Assembly: GCA_938004375.1 (NCBI GenBank)
Contig: CALKWH010000059.1
Span: forward strand, 1 to 15,064
Length of the DNA stretch: 15,064 nucleotides
Reading direction: 5' to 3'
Origin: an uncultured Pseudomonadota bacterium
Lineage (GTDB): Bacteria; Myxococcota_A; Polyangia; HGW-17
The position numbers and the translations under genes are program-made. The notes beneath the pieces are model-generated. The model was not told the DNA's origin. It did no database searches and worked only from the letters and a program-made list of their open reading frames with translations. Below are positions 6,407 to 13,175 of this stretch, piece after piece; position 1 is the stretch's first letter, and each line of letters starts with the position of its first letter.

Positions 6407-6639
6407 CCGCCGCCGGTGGGAACCATGATCACGAGCTCGCCGGAGGCCGGGGTGGGATCCGAGGCGTGGAGGCGGGCGCCGTCCACCAGGACGGCGATGT
6501 AGGGGAACTGCACGGGTTGATAGCCCAAGGCCGCGAGGAGGGCGTGGACGGTAGGGTAGGAGCCATGGGCGACGACGGCGGCGAGCCGCTCGGGGGTCGG
6601 CCGGGTGATGGGGCCCACGAAGGTCAGGGTGACGGCCAT
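6403..6639 (-). CDS. MoaD/ThiS-like small sulfur-carrier-type protein
   Basis: A 78-residue protein with a beta-grasp-like pattern: VTLTFVG near the start, a helix region, YIAVLVDGARL in the middle and GELVIMVPTGGG at the end. MoaD and ThiS are ubiquitin-like carriers that take sulfur on a C-terminal Gly-Gly as a thiocarboxylate for molybdopterin or thiamine synthesis. Here the tail ends in three glycines. AAGGAG (6648-6653) is eight bases from the ATG at 6637-6639, the start chosen here. An ATG at 6643-6645 adds two residues and overlaps the flavodiiron stop (ATGA), but leaves only two bases to the ribosome site. It is the last gene of the redox operon; no moaE, thiG or other partner is nearby, so which pathway it serves is unknown. 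Confidence 0.7.
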   Translation of the reverse strand: MAVTLTFVGPITRPTPERLAAVVAHGSYPTVHALLAALGYQPVQFPYIAVLVDGARLHASDPTPASGELVIMVPTGGG

Positions 6640-6641
6640 GG

Positions 6642-7853
6642 TCATTTCTCCTTAAGCCGGGCGCGCAGGGCGGCCGACAGGTTCTCGGCGAGGGCACCGC
6701 AGGCCTCGAGGGCGGCGGCGTCCGGGCGGTACTTGCACTTGACCGAACCGACGAGCTCGACGCCCATGCCGGTGAGGGCGTCGGCGACCTTCTGCACGCC
6801 CTCGCCGGACCAGCCGTAGGAGCCGAAAGCGGCCCCCAGCAGCCGCTGGCGCTTGAGCCCGGCGGCGTAGGTCAGAAAGTCGGCCAGGGTGGGGAACATC
6901 TGGTTGTTGAGAGTGGGGGAGCCCACGCAGATCGCGCCGGCGTCCAGCAATTCGGTGATCACGTCGCTGCGGTGGGCCTCGTGGAGGCACAGCACGCGCA
7001 CCGGGTGCCCCAGGCGTCCCAGCCGGTCCTCGAGGGCGCGGGCCAGGCGGTGGGTGCTCTCCCACATGGTGTCATACACGATCACGACCTTCTCGGTGGG
7101 CGCCTGCGCGCTCCAGCGCAGATAACGCTCGAGCACCGCACCCAGCTCCCGTCGGTGCACCGGGCCGTGGTCGGGGGCGATGAGCTCGGCGTTCAGTTCG
7201 AGCTTTTTGCAGCGGTCGATGAGCTTCGGGATCAGCGGCGCGTAGGGCAAAAGGATGTTGGCATAGTACTTCGCGCTCTCCTCGATGAGCACGGCCTCGG
7301 GGAGCTGGTCCGCGAAGCGCTCGACGCTGGCGAGGTGCATGCCGAAGGCGTCCTGGGAGAACAGCAGCCGCTCCTCGGGGATCCACGAGAACATGCTGTC
7401 GGGCCAGTGTAGCATGCGGGTCTCGAAGAACTGCAGGGTGAGCTCGCCCAGGGCGAGGAACTCCTGGTCCTTCACGGCGGTGACCGGGGTGTCCCAGCGG
7501 AAGTGATCCCGCAGGGCGTTCACGCCCATGGCCGACGCGTACACGCGCTCGGGGCGGATCAGGTCGATGGCCTCGGGCAGGGAGCCGCTGTGGTCCATCT
7601 CGGCGTGGTTGCTCACGATCAGATCGATGCGGGCGGGGTCCACGACCGAGCGGATCCGCTCGACCATCTCGTGGAAGAACGGCCGCTTGACCGTGTCCAC
7701 GAGGACGATCTTCTCGTCCATGATCAGGTAGGCGTTGTAGGTGGTGCCGCGGCTGGTGGCGTAGCCGTGGAAGTCGCGGATGTTCCAGTCGATGGCGCCC
7801 ACCCACCAGACATGGGGGGTGATGGGCACGGCTGTGAATTCTCGGTTCTCCAT
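6642..7853 (-). CDS. fprA: Flavodiiron protein (FprA-type oxygen or nitric oxide reductase)
   Basis: At 403 residues this is a standard two-domain A-type flavoprotein that reduces O2 to water, NO to N2O, or both, in the cytoplasm of anaerobes. The N-terminal metallo-beta-lactamase-like domain (about 1-250) holds the di-iron ligands His83, Glu85, Asp87 and His88 (NHAEMDHSG), His149, Asp168 and His229. The flavodoxin-like FMN domain (about 255-400) has the phosphate loop VYDTMWEST (259-267) and GSPTLNNQMFP (311-321). There is no fused rubredoxin or reductase, so electrons must come from a separate donor. GGAGG five bases before the ATG sets the start; that site could pair with the CCTCC just upstream of it. 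It lies 67 bp after the ferritin gene and overlaps the MoaD-like gene or abuts it. Confidence 0.95.
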   Translation of the reverse strand: MENREFTAVPITPHVWWVGAIDWNIRDFHGYATSRGTTYNAYLIMDEKIVLVDTVKRPFFHEMVERIRSVVDPARIDLIVSNHAEMDHSGSLPEAIDLIRPERVYASAMGVNALRDHFRWDTPVTAVKDQEFLALGELTLQFFETRMLHWPDSMFSWIPEERLLFSQDAFGMHLASVERFADQLPEAVLIEESAKYYANILLPYAPLIPKLIDRCKKLELNAELIAPDHGPVHRRELGAVLERYLRWSAQAPTEKVVIVYDTMWESTHRLARALEDRLGRLGHPVRVLCLHEAHRSDVITELLDAGAICVGSPTLNNQMFPTLADFLTYAAGLKRQRLLGAAFGSYGWSGEGVQKVADALTGMGVELVGSVKCKYRPDAAALEACGALAENLSAALRARLKEK

Positions 7854-7920
7854 GGAGTCCTCCGGGGAGGTTGTGGATGATTCGGGCGCCTGATGACATG
7901 CCCGACGAAGGGTCGCCGGA

Positions 7921-8436
7921 CTAGTTCGCCGCGGTCGCGGGCATGGTGAAGAGCATCGGCCGCGCGGCGAGCTCCCGATCGAGCAGGTACATGGCGTCCG
8001 GGGTCTTGCCCATCAGGTGGATCTTGGCCAGGATCTCGTTGGCGTGGGCCTCCTCCTCGACCTGCTCGGTGACGAACCAGTGGAGCATGATCTCGGTGGC
8101 GTAGTCGTCGGCCTTGCGGGCGAGCTTGACCAGGTTATTGATGCGTGACGTGATGTACTTCTCGTGCTCCAGGGCGGCCTCGAAGGCGGCCTTGGCGTCC
8201 TTCCATGTGGTCTGCGGGGCCTCGATGGCCTTGAGCGTGACCTTCTCGCCGCGCTCGAGGATGTAGCCGTAGAACTTCATCGCATGGACCATCTCCTCCT
8301 GGGCCTGGGCGGTGAACCAGTGGGAGATGCCGGTGAAACCCTTGGACTCCATGTCGGCGGCCATGGCCTGGTAGAGATAGGCCGAGAACATCTCGGCGTT
8401 GATCTGATCATTGAGAGCTTCATAGAGTTTGTTCAT
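7921..8436 (-). CDS. ftnA: Non-heme ferritin
   Basis: This 171-residue protein aligns along its length with bacterial ferritin FtnA, which oxidises Fe2+ and stores it as mineral in a 24-mer cage. Ferroxidase residues appear in the expected places: Glu15 (NAEMF), Tyr22, Glu48 and His51 (QEEMVH), Glu92 (HEKYI) and Gln125 (TEQVEEE). The C-terminus LLDRELAARP matches FtnA, with a short extra tail. The ATG at 8434-8436 overlaps the Dfx stop (ATGA) and has AAGGAG seven bases upstream; the frame stays open further 5', but that is inside dfx. Removing free iron complements the neighbouring superoxide reductase by limiting Fenton chemistry. A rubrerythrin is excluded because there is no rubredoxin CxxC domain. 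Confidence 0.93.
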   Translation of the reverse strand: MNKLYEALNDQINAEMFSAYLYQAMAADMESKGFTGISHWFTAQAQEEMVHAMKFYGYILERGEKVTLKAIEAPQTTWKDAKAAFEAALEHEKYITSRINNLVKLARKADDYATEIMLHWFVTEQVEEEAHANEILAKIHLMGKTPDAMYLLDRELAARPMLFTMPATAAN

Positions 8437-8813
8437 TTGGAGTCTCCTTTCCAGATGCCGTGCAGGTTGCAGAACTCGCGGACGACGAACTCGCCCTCGA
8501 CCAGCGGGAACAGCGCCTCGGGTTTCTCGCCCGGGTTCAGGTACTTCCGGTACTGGACAGGGCCGGCGATCAGGTCGATCCAGTTGATCCAATGGGTGTC
8601 GATCATGGGGTGCTCGACGGAGCCGATCTTCACGAAGATGCCGTCGGCGCGCTTCTCGATCACGGGGAGGTGCTTCTCGCGGGAGGCCTCGACCGTGTTC
8701 TCCTCGAGCAGGCGCATCTCCTTGCCGCAGCAAACCAGGCGGCCGCCGCCCTCGTGCACCAACTCGACGACGTTCTTGCAGATGTCACATTGAAATACAT
8801 AATGATGCGTCAT
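8433..8813 (-). CDS. dfx: Desulfoferrodoxin (2Fe superoxide reductase)
   Basis: At 126 residues this is a class II superoxide reductase, which reduces superoxide to hydrogen peroxide without making oxygen. The N-terminal desulforedoxin centre has Cys9, Cys12, Cys28 and Cys29 (FQCDIC, LVCCG). The catalytic iron site has His48 in the EKH motif (46-48), His68 (EHPM), His74 (THWI), Cys115 and His118 (FCNLHG). AGGAGG five to six bases before the ATG supports the start. It is the first gene of a run with ferritin, flavodiiron protein and the MoaD-like gene, and a promoter candidate overlaps the end of the rrf2 gene upstream. Electrons would usually come from rubredoxin, which is not encoded in this window. 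Confidence 0.97.
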   Translation of the reverse strand: MTHHYVFQCDICKNVVELVHEGGGRLVCCGKEMRLLEENTVEASREKHLPVIEKRADGIFVKIGSVEHPMIDTHWINWIDLIAGPVQYRKYLNPGEKPEALFPLVEGEFVVREFCNLHGIWKGDSK

Positions 8814-8847
8814 GAATGCCTCCTAGAAAAAGTGTCCGGGCCGCGAC

Positions 8848-8877
8848 AGTAAAACCCGCGGTTCCGGGGAATGTCAA
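8848..8877 (-). promoter_or_regulatory. Promoter candidate for dfx-ftn-fprA, overlapping the rrf2 stop codon
   Basis: On the minus strand TTGACA (8872-8877, a perfect -35) is followed after 18 bases by TTTACT (8848-8853, four of six matches to -10). The -35 box contains the TGA stop of the Rrf2 gene (8874-8876). The spacer is GC-rich with a partial dyad. A start near 8841 would give a leader of about 28 bases with the AGGAGG site. Confidence 0.6.
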
Positions 8878-9308
8878 CCGTTTTCCGGCAGCCGCAATTC
8901 GGCGAGGTTCTCGGCGAAGTCCGTGAGGAACAGGCGCTCGAAGCGCTCGCGCACGAGCCGGTGGACCTCGTCGTGCAGATCCGACACCGGGCAGTCGCCC
9001 TTCTTGCAGCGCGGCAGGCGCAGCATGCAGGGGTCGAAGCGAATTTCCGGGTCCACGGCGTCGACGATGCGGGCGACGCTGATCTCGGACGGCGGCTGCG
9101 CGAGGAGGAAGCCGCCGGTGGTGCCGCGCATGGAGTACACCAGCCGCGCGCGGGCCAGCTTCTGCATCACCTTGGCGAGGTGGCTGGGGCTGACCCGGAG
9201 CACCTCGGAGATGGTCGTCGTGGAGAGCCTGCGCCCCGGGTTGGCCGAGAGCACCAGCATGGCATGGATGCCGAGGTTGACGGCTTCGGTGATCATGTGC
9301 ATCGGCAT
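8874..9308 (-). CDS. Rrf2-family regulator, probable Fe-S cluster sensor
   Basis: This 144-residue protein is the size of Rrf2/IscR/NsrR regulators, winged-helix DNA-binding dimers that sense redox state, NO or iron-sulfur status. The N-terminal helix-turn-helix covers roughly residues 8-70, with ISEVLRVSPSHLAKVMQKL as recognition region and the wing GTTGGFLLAQ (62-71). Three cysteines, Cys94, Cys101 and Cys106 (C-x6-C-x4-C), sit where these proteins bind a [2Fe-2S] or [4Fe-4S] cluster. The start at 9306-9308 is chosen because GGGAG lies six bases upstream; Met3 and Met5 are also possible. It precedes the superoxide/oxygen defence genes on the same strand, so it is their likely regulator, and perhaps its own. 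Confidence 0.9.
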   Translation of the reverse strand: MPMHMITEAVNLGIHAMLVLSANPGRRLSTTTISEVLRVSPSHLAKVMQKLARARLVYSMRGTTGGFLLAQPPSEISVARIVDAVDPEIRFDPCMLRLPRCKKGDCPVSDLHDEVHRLVRERFERLFLTDFAENLAELRLPENG

Positions 9309-9320
9309 CTTGGACTCCCG

Positions 9321-9348
9321 GGAGACGGTCTCCGATGACAATATCGGA
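9321..9348 (-). promoter_or_regulatory. Two stacked dyads in the rrf2 leader
   Basis: GGAGAC-G-GTCTCC (9321-9333) is a perfect 13-bp palindrome, and TCCGAT (9331-9336) pairs with ATCGGA (9343-9348) around a six-base centre. Both lie between the rrf2 promoter candidate and its ribosome site. They could be operator half-sites or mRNA hairpins; which cannot be told from sequence. Confidence 0.4.
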
Positions 9349-9359
9349 AACTGGAATCC

Positions 9360-9388
9360 GAAATAACGCCGCGCGGGGCGTTTGTCAA
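9360..9388 (-). promoter_or_regulatory. Promoter candidate and near-palindrome upstream of rrf2
   Basis: On the minus strand TTGACA (9383-9388) and TATTTC (9360-9365) are 17 bp apart. The spacer holds AACGCC-CCGCGC-GGCGTT, an 18-bp dyad with one mismatched pair, overlapping the boxes. As DNA it could be an operator for autoregulation. As RNA it could be the korB terminator, since it is followed by TTATTT and lies 26 bases after the korB stop. Confidence 0.5.
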
Positions 9389-9414
9389 GCTGTGATGGGA
9401 AAAAAGGCGAAAAT

Positions 9415-10272
9415 TCAGCGAAATCGATCGAAGACGCGGGCGAGCCGGGCCGGGCGGTCGGGGCAGTCGCGCAGATCGGCGCATCCGGGTTCGGTGATCG
9501 CGCGCAGCGCCGGCCGGTCGTTGTGGTACAGCACGCCCAGGGGGATGCGGCCGTCGTGGGCCAGGGCGACGCGCAGCGCGGCCCCCTGATCGGTGGGATC
9601 GTGGGAGGCGTCGAGGCGGTAGCAGTGCTTCTGGTAATAGGCGTACGTGTGGATCGGATCCCAGGAGACACAAGGCTGCAGCACGTTGACGTAGGAGAAC
9701 CCCGGGTGGCGGATGGCCTGGCACAGGATGTCCAGCAGGTGGTCACCCTGGCTCGAGAGCGACTGGGCGACGAACGGGCAGGACTGGGAGATCGCCAGCG
9801 CCAGCGGGTTCATGGGCAGGGCGGCCACGCCGTCGGGGTGCACGGCGACCTTCTGGCCCTGGTCGGTGGTGGGGGAGGCCTGGCCCTTGGTCAGCCCGTA
9901 GATGTGGTTGTCGTGGACGACGTGGGTGACGTCGACGTTGCGGCGCATGGCGTGCAGGAAGTGGTTGCCGCCCTCGCCGTAGGCGCCGCCGTCGCCGGAG
10001 TGGACGATGACGGTCAGGTCGTCGGCGACGAGCTTGGCGGCCTGGGCCGAGGAGAGCTCGCGGCCGTGGAGCCCGTCGAAGGCGTTGGCGTTGAGGTAGT
10101 GCACGATCTTGGGAGCCTGGCCGATTCCGGAGCAGAGCAGGACGCGCTCGGGGGGCAGCCCGAGGGTCACCAGGGCTTTCTGCAGCACCTGCAGGATGCC
10201 GAAGTTGCCGCAGCCGGGGCACCAGGCGTTGGGGACGTCGTTCTTGTAGTCTTGCAGGGTCGGGTCAGCCAT
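9415..10272 (-). CDS. korB: 2-oxoacid:ferredoxin oxidoreductase, beta subunit (KorB-like)
   Basis: This 285-residue subunit binds thiamine pyrophosphate and a [4Fe-4S] cluster. With KorA it converts a 2-oxoacid plus CoA to acyl-CoA and CO2, reducing ferredoxin, or runs in reverse. Cluster cysteines are Cys18, Cys21 (WCPGCGN), Cys47 (LLCSGIGQ) and Cys201. The thiamine-Mg2+ motif is HSGDGGAYGEGGNH (91-104) with DNHIYGLTKGQ (121-131). The ATG lies inside the end of korA with an 8-bp overlap and has AGGAGG six bases upstream. The family oxidises 2-oxoglutarate, pyruvate or branched-chain oxoacids. The A/B arrangement favours 2-oxoglutarate, but the substrate is not settled. Confidence 0.93.
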   Translation of the reverse strand: MADPTLQDYKNDVPNAWCPGCGNFGILQVLQKALVTLGLPPERVLLCSGIGQAPKIVHYLNANAFDGLHGRELSSAQAAKLVADDLTVIVHSGDGGAYGEGGNHFLHAMRRNVDVTHVVHDNHIYGLTKGQASPTTDQGQKVAVHPDGVAALPMNPLALAISQSCPFVAQSLSSQGDHLLDILCQAIRHPGFSYVNVLQPCVSWDPIHTYAYYQKHCYRLDASHDPTDQGAALRVALAHDGRIPLGVLYHNDRPALRAITEPGCADLRDCPDRPARLARVFDRFR

Positions 10273-11965
10273 GGGAGTCCTCCTCGGCGAGGCGGGCGGT
10301 GAGCTCTTCGACGGTGAACGGGCGGCCGTCGAGCTTGAGGATGCAGCGGTCCGGCGCGCGCAGTTGGGTCTGGGCGAGCAGGCCGTCGAGGCCGTCGCCG
10401 GCGCAGTGCTCGACCAGGATCAGGCGGGCGCAATCGCGAAAGGCGGGGACCGCGCGCAGGTCGGGAAGCGGCCACAGTTGGGTCAACTGGAGATGGTTGA
10501 AGCGGGGCCCGCCGGTCCCCAGGGCGGTGAGAGCCTCGGCGACCACCGGCGATGTGGAGCCCCAGGACACGACCAGCGGCAGCGCGGGATCGTGGGGGGT
10601 GCACTCGGGCGCCGGCGCGGCGGCCTCGACCGTGGCCACCTTGCGCAGGCGCTTCTCGCACATGGCGCGGGAGGTGGGCGCGTCCTCGATGAGGTGGCCC
10701 CGCGGGTCGTGTTCGTCGGAGTCCACGCAGACCAGGTGGCGGCTGGTCCCCGGGAGCGCCATCGGGGAGACGCCGTCGTCGGTGTACGCGTAGCGTTCGT
10801 AGGCGGGCAGGGCGGCCGCCTCGGCGGCGGTCAGGACGTGGCGCACCACCGGCCCCACCTCGGGGCGGTCGATGAGCGTCTGGCCGTCCTGCAGGAGCTG
10901 GTCGGTGAGCACGAACACCGGGATCTGCCACCTCTCGGCGAGGTCGAAGGCCCGGGCGGTCAGATCGAAGGCCTCGGCGATGGTGCGTGGGGCCAGGATG
11001 ACGCGGGCGAAGCGCCCGTGGCCGGCGTGCAGCGCCAGGCGCAGATCTCCCTGGGCGGTGCGCGTCGGGAGACCGGTGGCCGGTCCCGGGCGCTGGGCGA
11101 TGACGATCACCGCCGGACACTCGATCATGCCCAGCAGGGAGACGCCCTCGGTCATGAGCGCGAAGCCGCCGCCGGAGGTGGCGGTCATGGAGCGCGCCCC
11201 GGCGTAGGAAGCGCCGGCGACCATGTTGATCGCGGCGATCTCGTCCTCGGCCTGCTCGACCCAGCAGCCGGCCTCGTGGGTCAACTCCGAGAGCGTGGTC
11301 ATGATCCCGGTGGCCGGGCTCATGGGGTACGCGGCCATGAAGGTGCAGCCGCCGGCCAGCGCGCCGAGGGCCACCGCGTTGGCGCCCGAGACGAAGAGGC
11401 GATCCGTGGCGGGCGCCGTCGGCAGGGCGAAGCGCCCGGCGAGACCGGCGTCGTTCATGGCCCCGCGAGCCAGGGCCAGCGCGCGGCGGTTGACGTCGGC
11501 GAGCTTCTCGGAGGCGCCGAAGCGCTCCTCCACGAGGGTGTCCAGGAGCGGGTCGGGCAGGCCGAGCACGCTCGCGGCCACCGCGGCGGCCACGGTGCTC
11601 ACGGTCTTCTCGTTGCCGGCCGCCTTGGCCAGCTCGGAGAGGAAGAAGGGGGCGCAGCGCGGGCAGCCGGCGGTCTCGACGGGCACCGTGGAGAAGACCA
11701 GGCCGCCCTCGGCCACGGCCGGTCCGTAGGCGCGCAGGCTGGGCTCCGAGAGCGAGATCAGGACGTCCACGCGATCCCGTGGGGCGGACACCGGATGGTC
11801 GGCGCAGCGCAGCTGCGAGAAGTTGACGCCGCCGCGGATGCGCGACTCGATGTCCTGGTGGATGAAGACGTGCAGGCCGGCGCGGGCGAGCGCCTTGCCG
11901 ACGAGGTCGGCGGCGGTCTGCATGCCCTGGCCGGCGGCGCCGGTGATGCGGAGGTTGATGTCCAT
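10265..11965 (-). CDS. korA: 2-oxoacid:ferredoxin oxidoreductase, fused gamma-alpha subunit (KorA-like)
   Basis: The 566-residue protein joins the gamma domain (about 1-185, starting ITGAAGQGMQTAADLVGKAL) to the alpha domain (about 190-566). Alpha-domain landmarks include GANAVALGALAGG (194-206), AAYPMSPATGI (211-221), the thiamine-region Glu in EQAEDEIAAINM (237-248) and ATSGGGFALM (262-271). This gamma-alpha fusion with a separate beta subunit and no ferredoxin-like delta domain is the usual two-subunit KorAB form. GGAG seven bases before the ATG supports the start. It follows the serine acetyltransferase gene by 24 bp and overlaps korB by 8 bp, so the three are likely co-transcribed. A ferredoxin partner is not encoded here. 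Confidence 0.94.
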   Translation of the reverse strand: MDINLRITGAAGQGMQTAADLVGKALARAGLHVFIHQDIESRIRGGVNFSQLRCADHPVSAPRDRVDVLISLSEPSLRAYGPAVAEGGLVFSTVPVETAGCPRCAPFFLSELAKAAGNEKTVSTVAAAVAASVLGLPDPLLDTLVEERFGASEKLADVNRRALALARGAMNDAGLAGRFALPTAPATDRLFVSGANAVALGALAGGCTFMAAYPMSPATGIMTTLSELTHEAGCWVEQAEDEIAAINMVAGASYAGARSMTATSGGGFALMTEGVSLLGMIECPAVIVIAQRPGPATGLPTRTAQGDLRLALHAGHGRFARVILAPRTIAEAFDLTARAFDLAERWQIPVFVLTDQLLQDGQTLIDRPEVGPVVRHVLTAAEAAALPAYERYAYTDDGVSPMALPGTSRHLVCVDSDEHDPRGHLIEDAPTSRAMCEKRLRKVATVEAAAPAPECTPHDPALPLVVSWGSTSPVVAEALTALGTGGPRFNHLQLTQLWPLPDLRAVPAFRDCARLILVEHCAGDGLDGLLAQTQLRAPDRCILKLDGRPFTVEELTARLAEEDSHG

Positions 11966-11989
11966 GCGGTGACTCCTGTCCTGTTCGAT

Positions 11990-12919
11990 TCAGATGCCGG
12001 CCCCGTCGACGTAGTCGGTCATGACGGGGCGGCCCTGGGTAATGGTGGAACCGGGCGGCACAGGGGCGGTGACCCACACGTTGCCGCCGATCACGGCGCC
12101 CCGGCCGATGGTGATGCGGCCGAGGATGGTGGCGCCGGCGTAGACGGTGACGTCGTCCTCCACGATCGGGTGGCGCGGCATGCCCTTGAGCGGGTTGCCG
12201 TGCTCGTCCACGGGGAAGCTCTTCGCGCCCAGGGTGACGCCCTGGTAGAGGCGGACGTTCCGGCCGATGATGGTGGTCTCGCCGATGACGATGCCGGTGC
12301 CGTGGTCCATGAAGAACGACGGGCCGATGGTGGCGCCCGGGTGGATGTCGATGCCGGTGGCCGCGTGGCTGAACTCGGTGATCATGCGGGGGATCAGCGG
12401 CACCCCCAGCCGGTGCAGTTCATGGGCGAGCCGGTAGTGCGTCATGGCCGTGATGCTGGGGTAGCAGAACACGGTCTCCCCCGGGTGGCGCGCGGCGGGA
12501 TCCCCGGCGAAGGCGGCCTGCACGTCGGTGGACAGGAGCGCCTGCACGTCCGGGAGGCGGGCGGCGAACTCGCCGGTGATGCGGGTCGCCCGCGTGTCGC
12601 ACTCGGAGCAGGTGAGCTCCTCCGCCGAGCAGTAGAAGCAGAAACCGCGCTTGACCTGTTCGGCCAGCGCGCCCAGGGTGCGGTCGAGCCCGGCGCCCAC
12701 GTGATACCGCAGGTTCTGGGGCGTGAGGTCCGAGTGGCCGAAGTAGCCGGGAAACAGCACGGCCCGCAGGCCGTCGATGATCTCCCCCAGGGCCGCCACC
12801 GAAGGCATGGGCACCTCGTGGCGGTGGCGGTGGAAGAGCACCGATCCCGGACCCTGGTGACAGAGTCGCTCGACGATCTTCTCGAGGGGTCCGGGGTCTG
12901 GGGTGTGGTCGGTCGTCAT
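11990..12919 (-). CDS. Serine O-acetyltransferase, EpsC-type
   Basis: This 309-residue enzyme makes O-acetylserine from serine and acetyl-CoA, the first step of cysteine synthesis. The N-terminal helical region (about 1-180) precedes a left-handed beta-helix of hexapeptide repeats (about 183-295) with the catalytic stretch SHAATGIDIHPGATIG (184-199) and DHGTGIVIGET (205-215). The pattern fits the longer SAT/EpsC group common in deltaproteobacteria more than the 270-residue E. coli CysE. Residues 94-107 carry two CxxC pairs (Cys94, Cys97, Cys104, Cys107), which look like a metal site. The ribosome site is weak. No cysteine synthase (cysK) adjoins; instead korA follows at 24 bp. Cysteine supply for the Fe-S and iron-cysteine proteins downstream is one possible link, but that is inference. 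Confidence 0.92.
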   Translation of the reverse strand: MTTDHTPDPGPLEKIVERLCHQGPGSVLFHRHRHEVPMPSVAALGEIIDGLRAVLFPGYFGHSDLTPQNLRYHVGAGLDRTLGALAEQVKRGFCFYCSAEELTCSECDTRATRITGEFAARLPDVQALLSTDVQAAFAGDPAARHPGETVFCYPSITAMTHYRLAHELHRLGVPLIPRMITEFSHAATGIDIHPGATIGPSFFMDHGTGIVIGETTIIGRNVRLYQGVTLGAKSFPVDEHGNPLKGMPRHPIVEDDVTVYAGATILGRITIGRGAVIGGNVWVTAPVPPGSTITQGRPVMTDYVDGAGI

Positions 12920-13021
12920 GGGTGTTGTCTCGTGAGCGGAAAGAAAAAATAGACAGGGTATGCTGCACCGAAAGCCGAAGGGATGTCAAGAACGGATCGC
13001 CCCGGGGCGCAGGGCGGTCGG

Positions 13022-13068
13022 GTTCTGATTCGGCTGGACAAGGGGATCAAAGTCTGATCCACCAGAAC
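13022..13068. repeat. Nested inverted repeat
   Basis: GTTCTG (13022-13027) pairs with CAGAAC (13063-13068), and inside it GGATCA (13044-13049) pairs with TGATCC (13055-13060) around AAGTC. It lies just left of the hexamer inverted repeat and may be part of the same structured element. Confidence 0.55.
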
Positions 13069-13075
13069 GGATTCT

Positions 13076-13175
13076 CGATTTCGATTTCGATTTCGATTTC
13101 GACCTTGAGAAATCCAAGAACTTCGGAAAACTGAGGTTCCTCTCCAGTCGAAATCGAAATCGAAATCGAAAAGAG
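13076..13175. repeat. Large inverted repeat made of CGATTT hexamers (25-bp perfect stem)
   Basis: Four CGATTT units at 13076-13099 run into CGAC at 13100-13103. Bases 13079-13103 are perfectly complementary to 13147-13171, giving a 25-bp stem around a 43-base loop. The right arm reads as repeated TCGAAA on the plus strand. The same hexamer follows atpE at 4047-4070. Function is unknown; a terminator, a repeat-expansion locus or a structured RNA are possible. Confidence 0.9.

Noticed and set aside
8437..8733. N-terminal extension of the ferritin frame
   Set aside because: The extension lies inside dfx in another frame and is Arg-rich nonsense; the ATG at 8434-8436 has a good ribosome site.
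10271..12952. Very long plus-strand open frame (893 codons) opposite korA and the acetyltransferase
   Set aside because: It is the antisense shadow of GC-rich genes; its translation is low-complexity Gly/Arg/Glu/His and the opposite strand encodes well-recognised enzymes.
12957..12989. Promoter for the serine acetyltransferase gene using TTGACA at 12984-12989
   Set aside because: The nearest -10-like bases are about 21 bp away and match poorly; spacing is outside the normal range.
13076..13175. CRISPR-like repeat arrangement
   Set aside because: The units are contiguous six-base repeats and one inverted copy, without spacers or cas genes.
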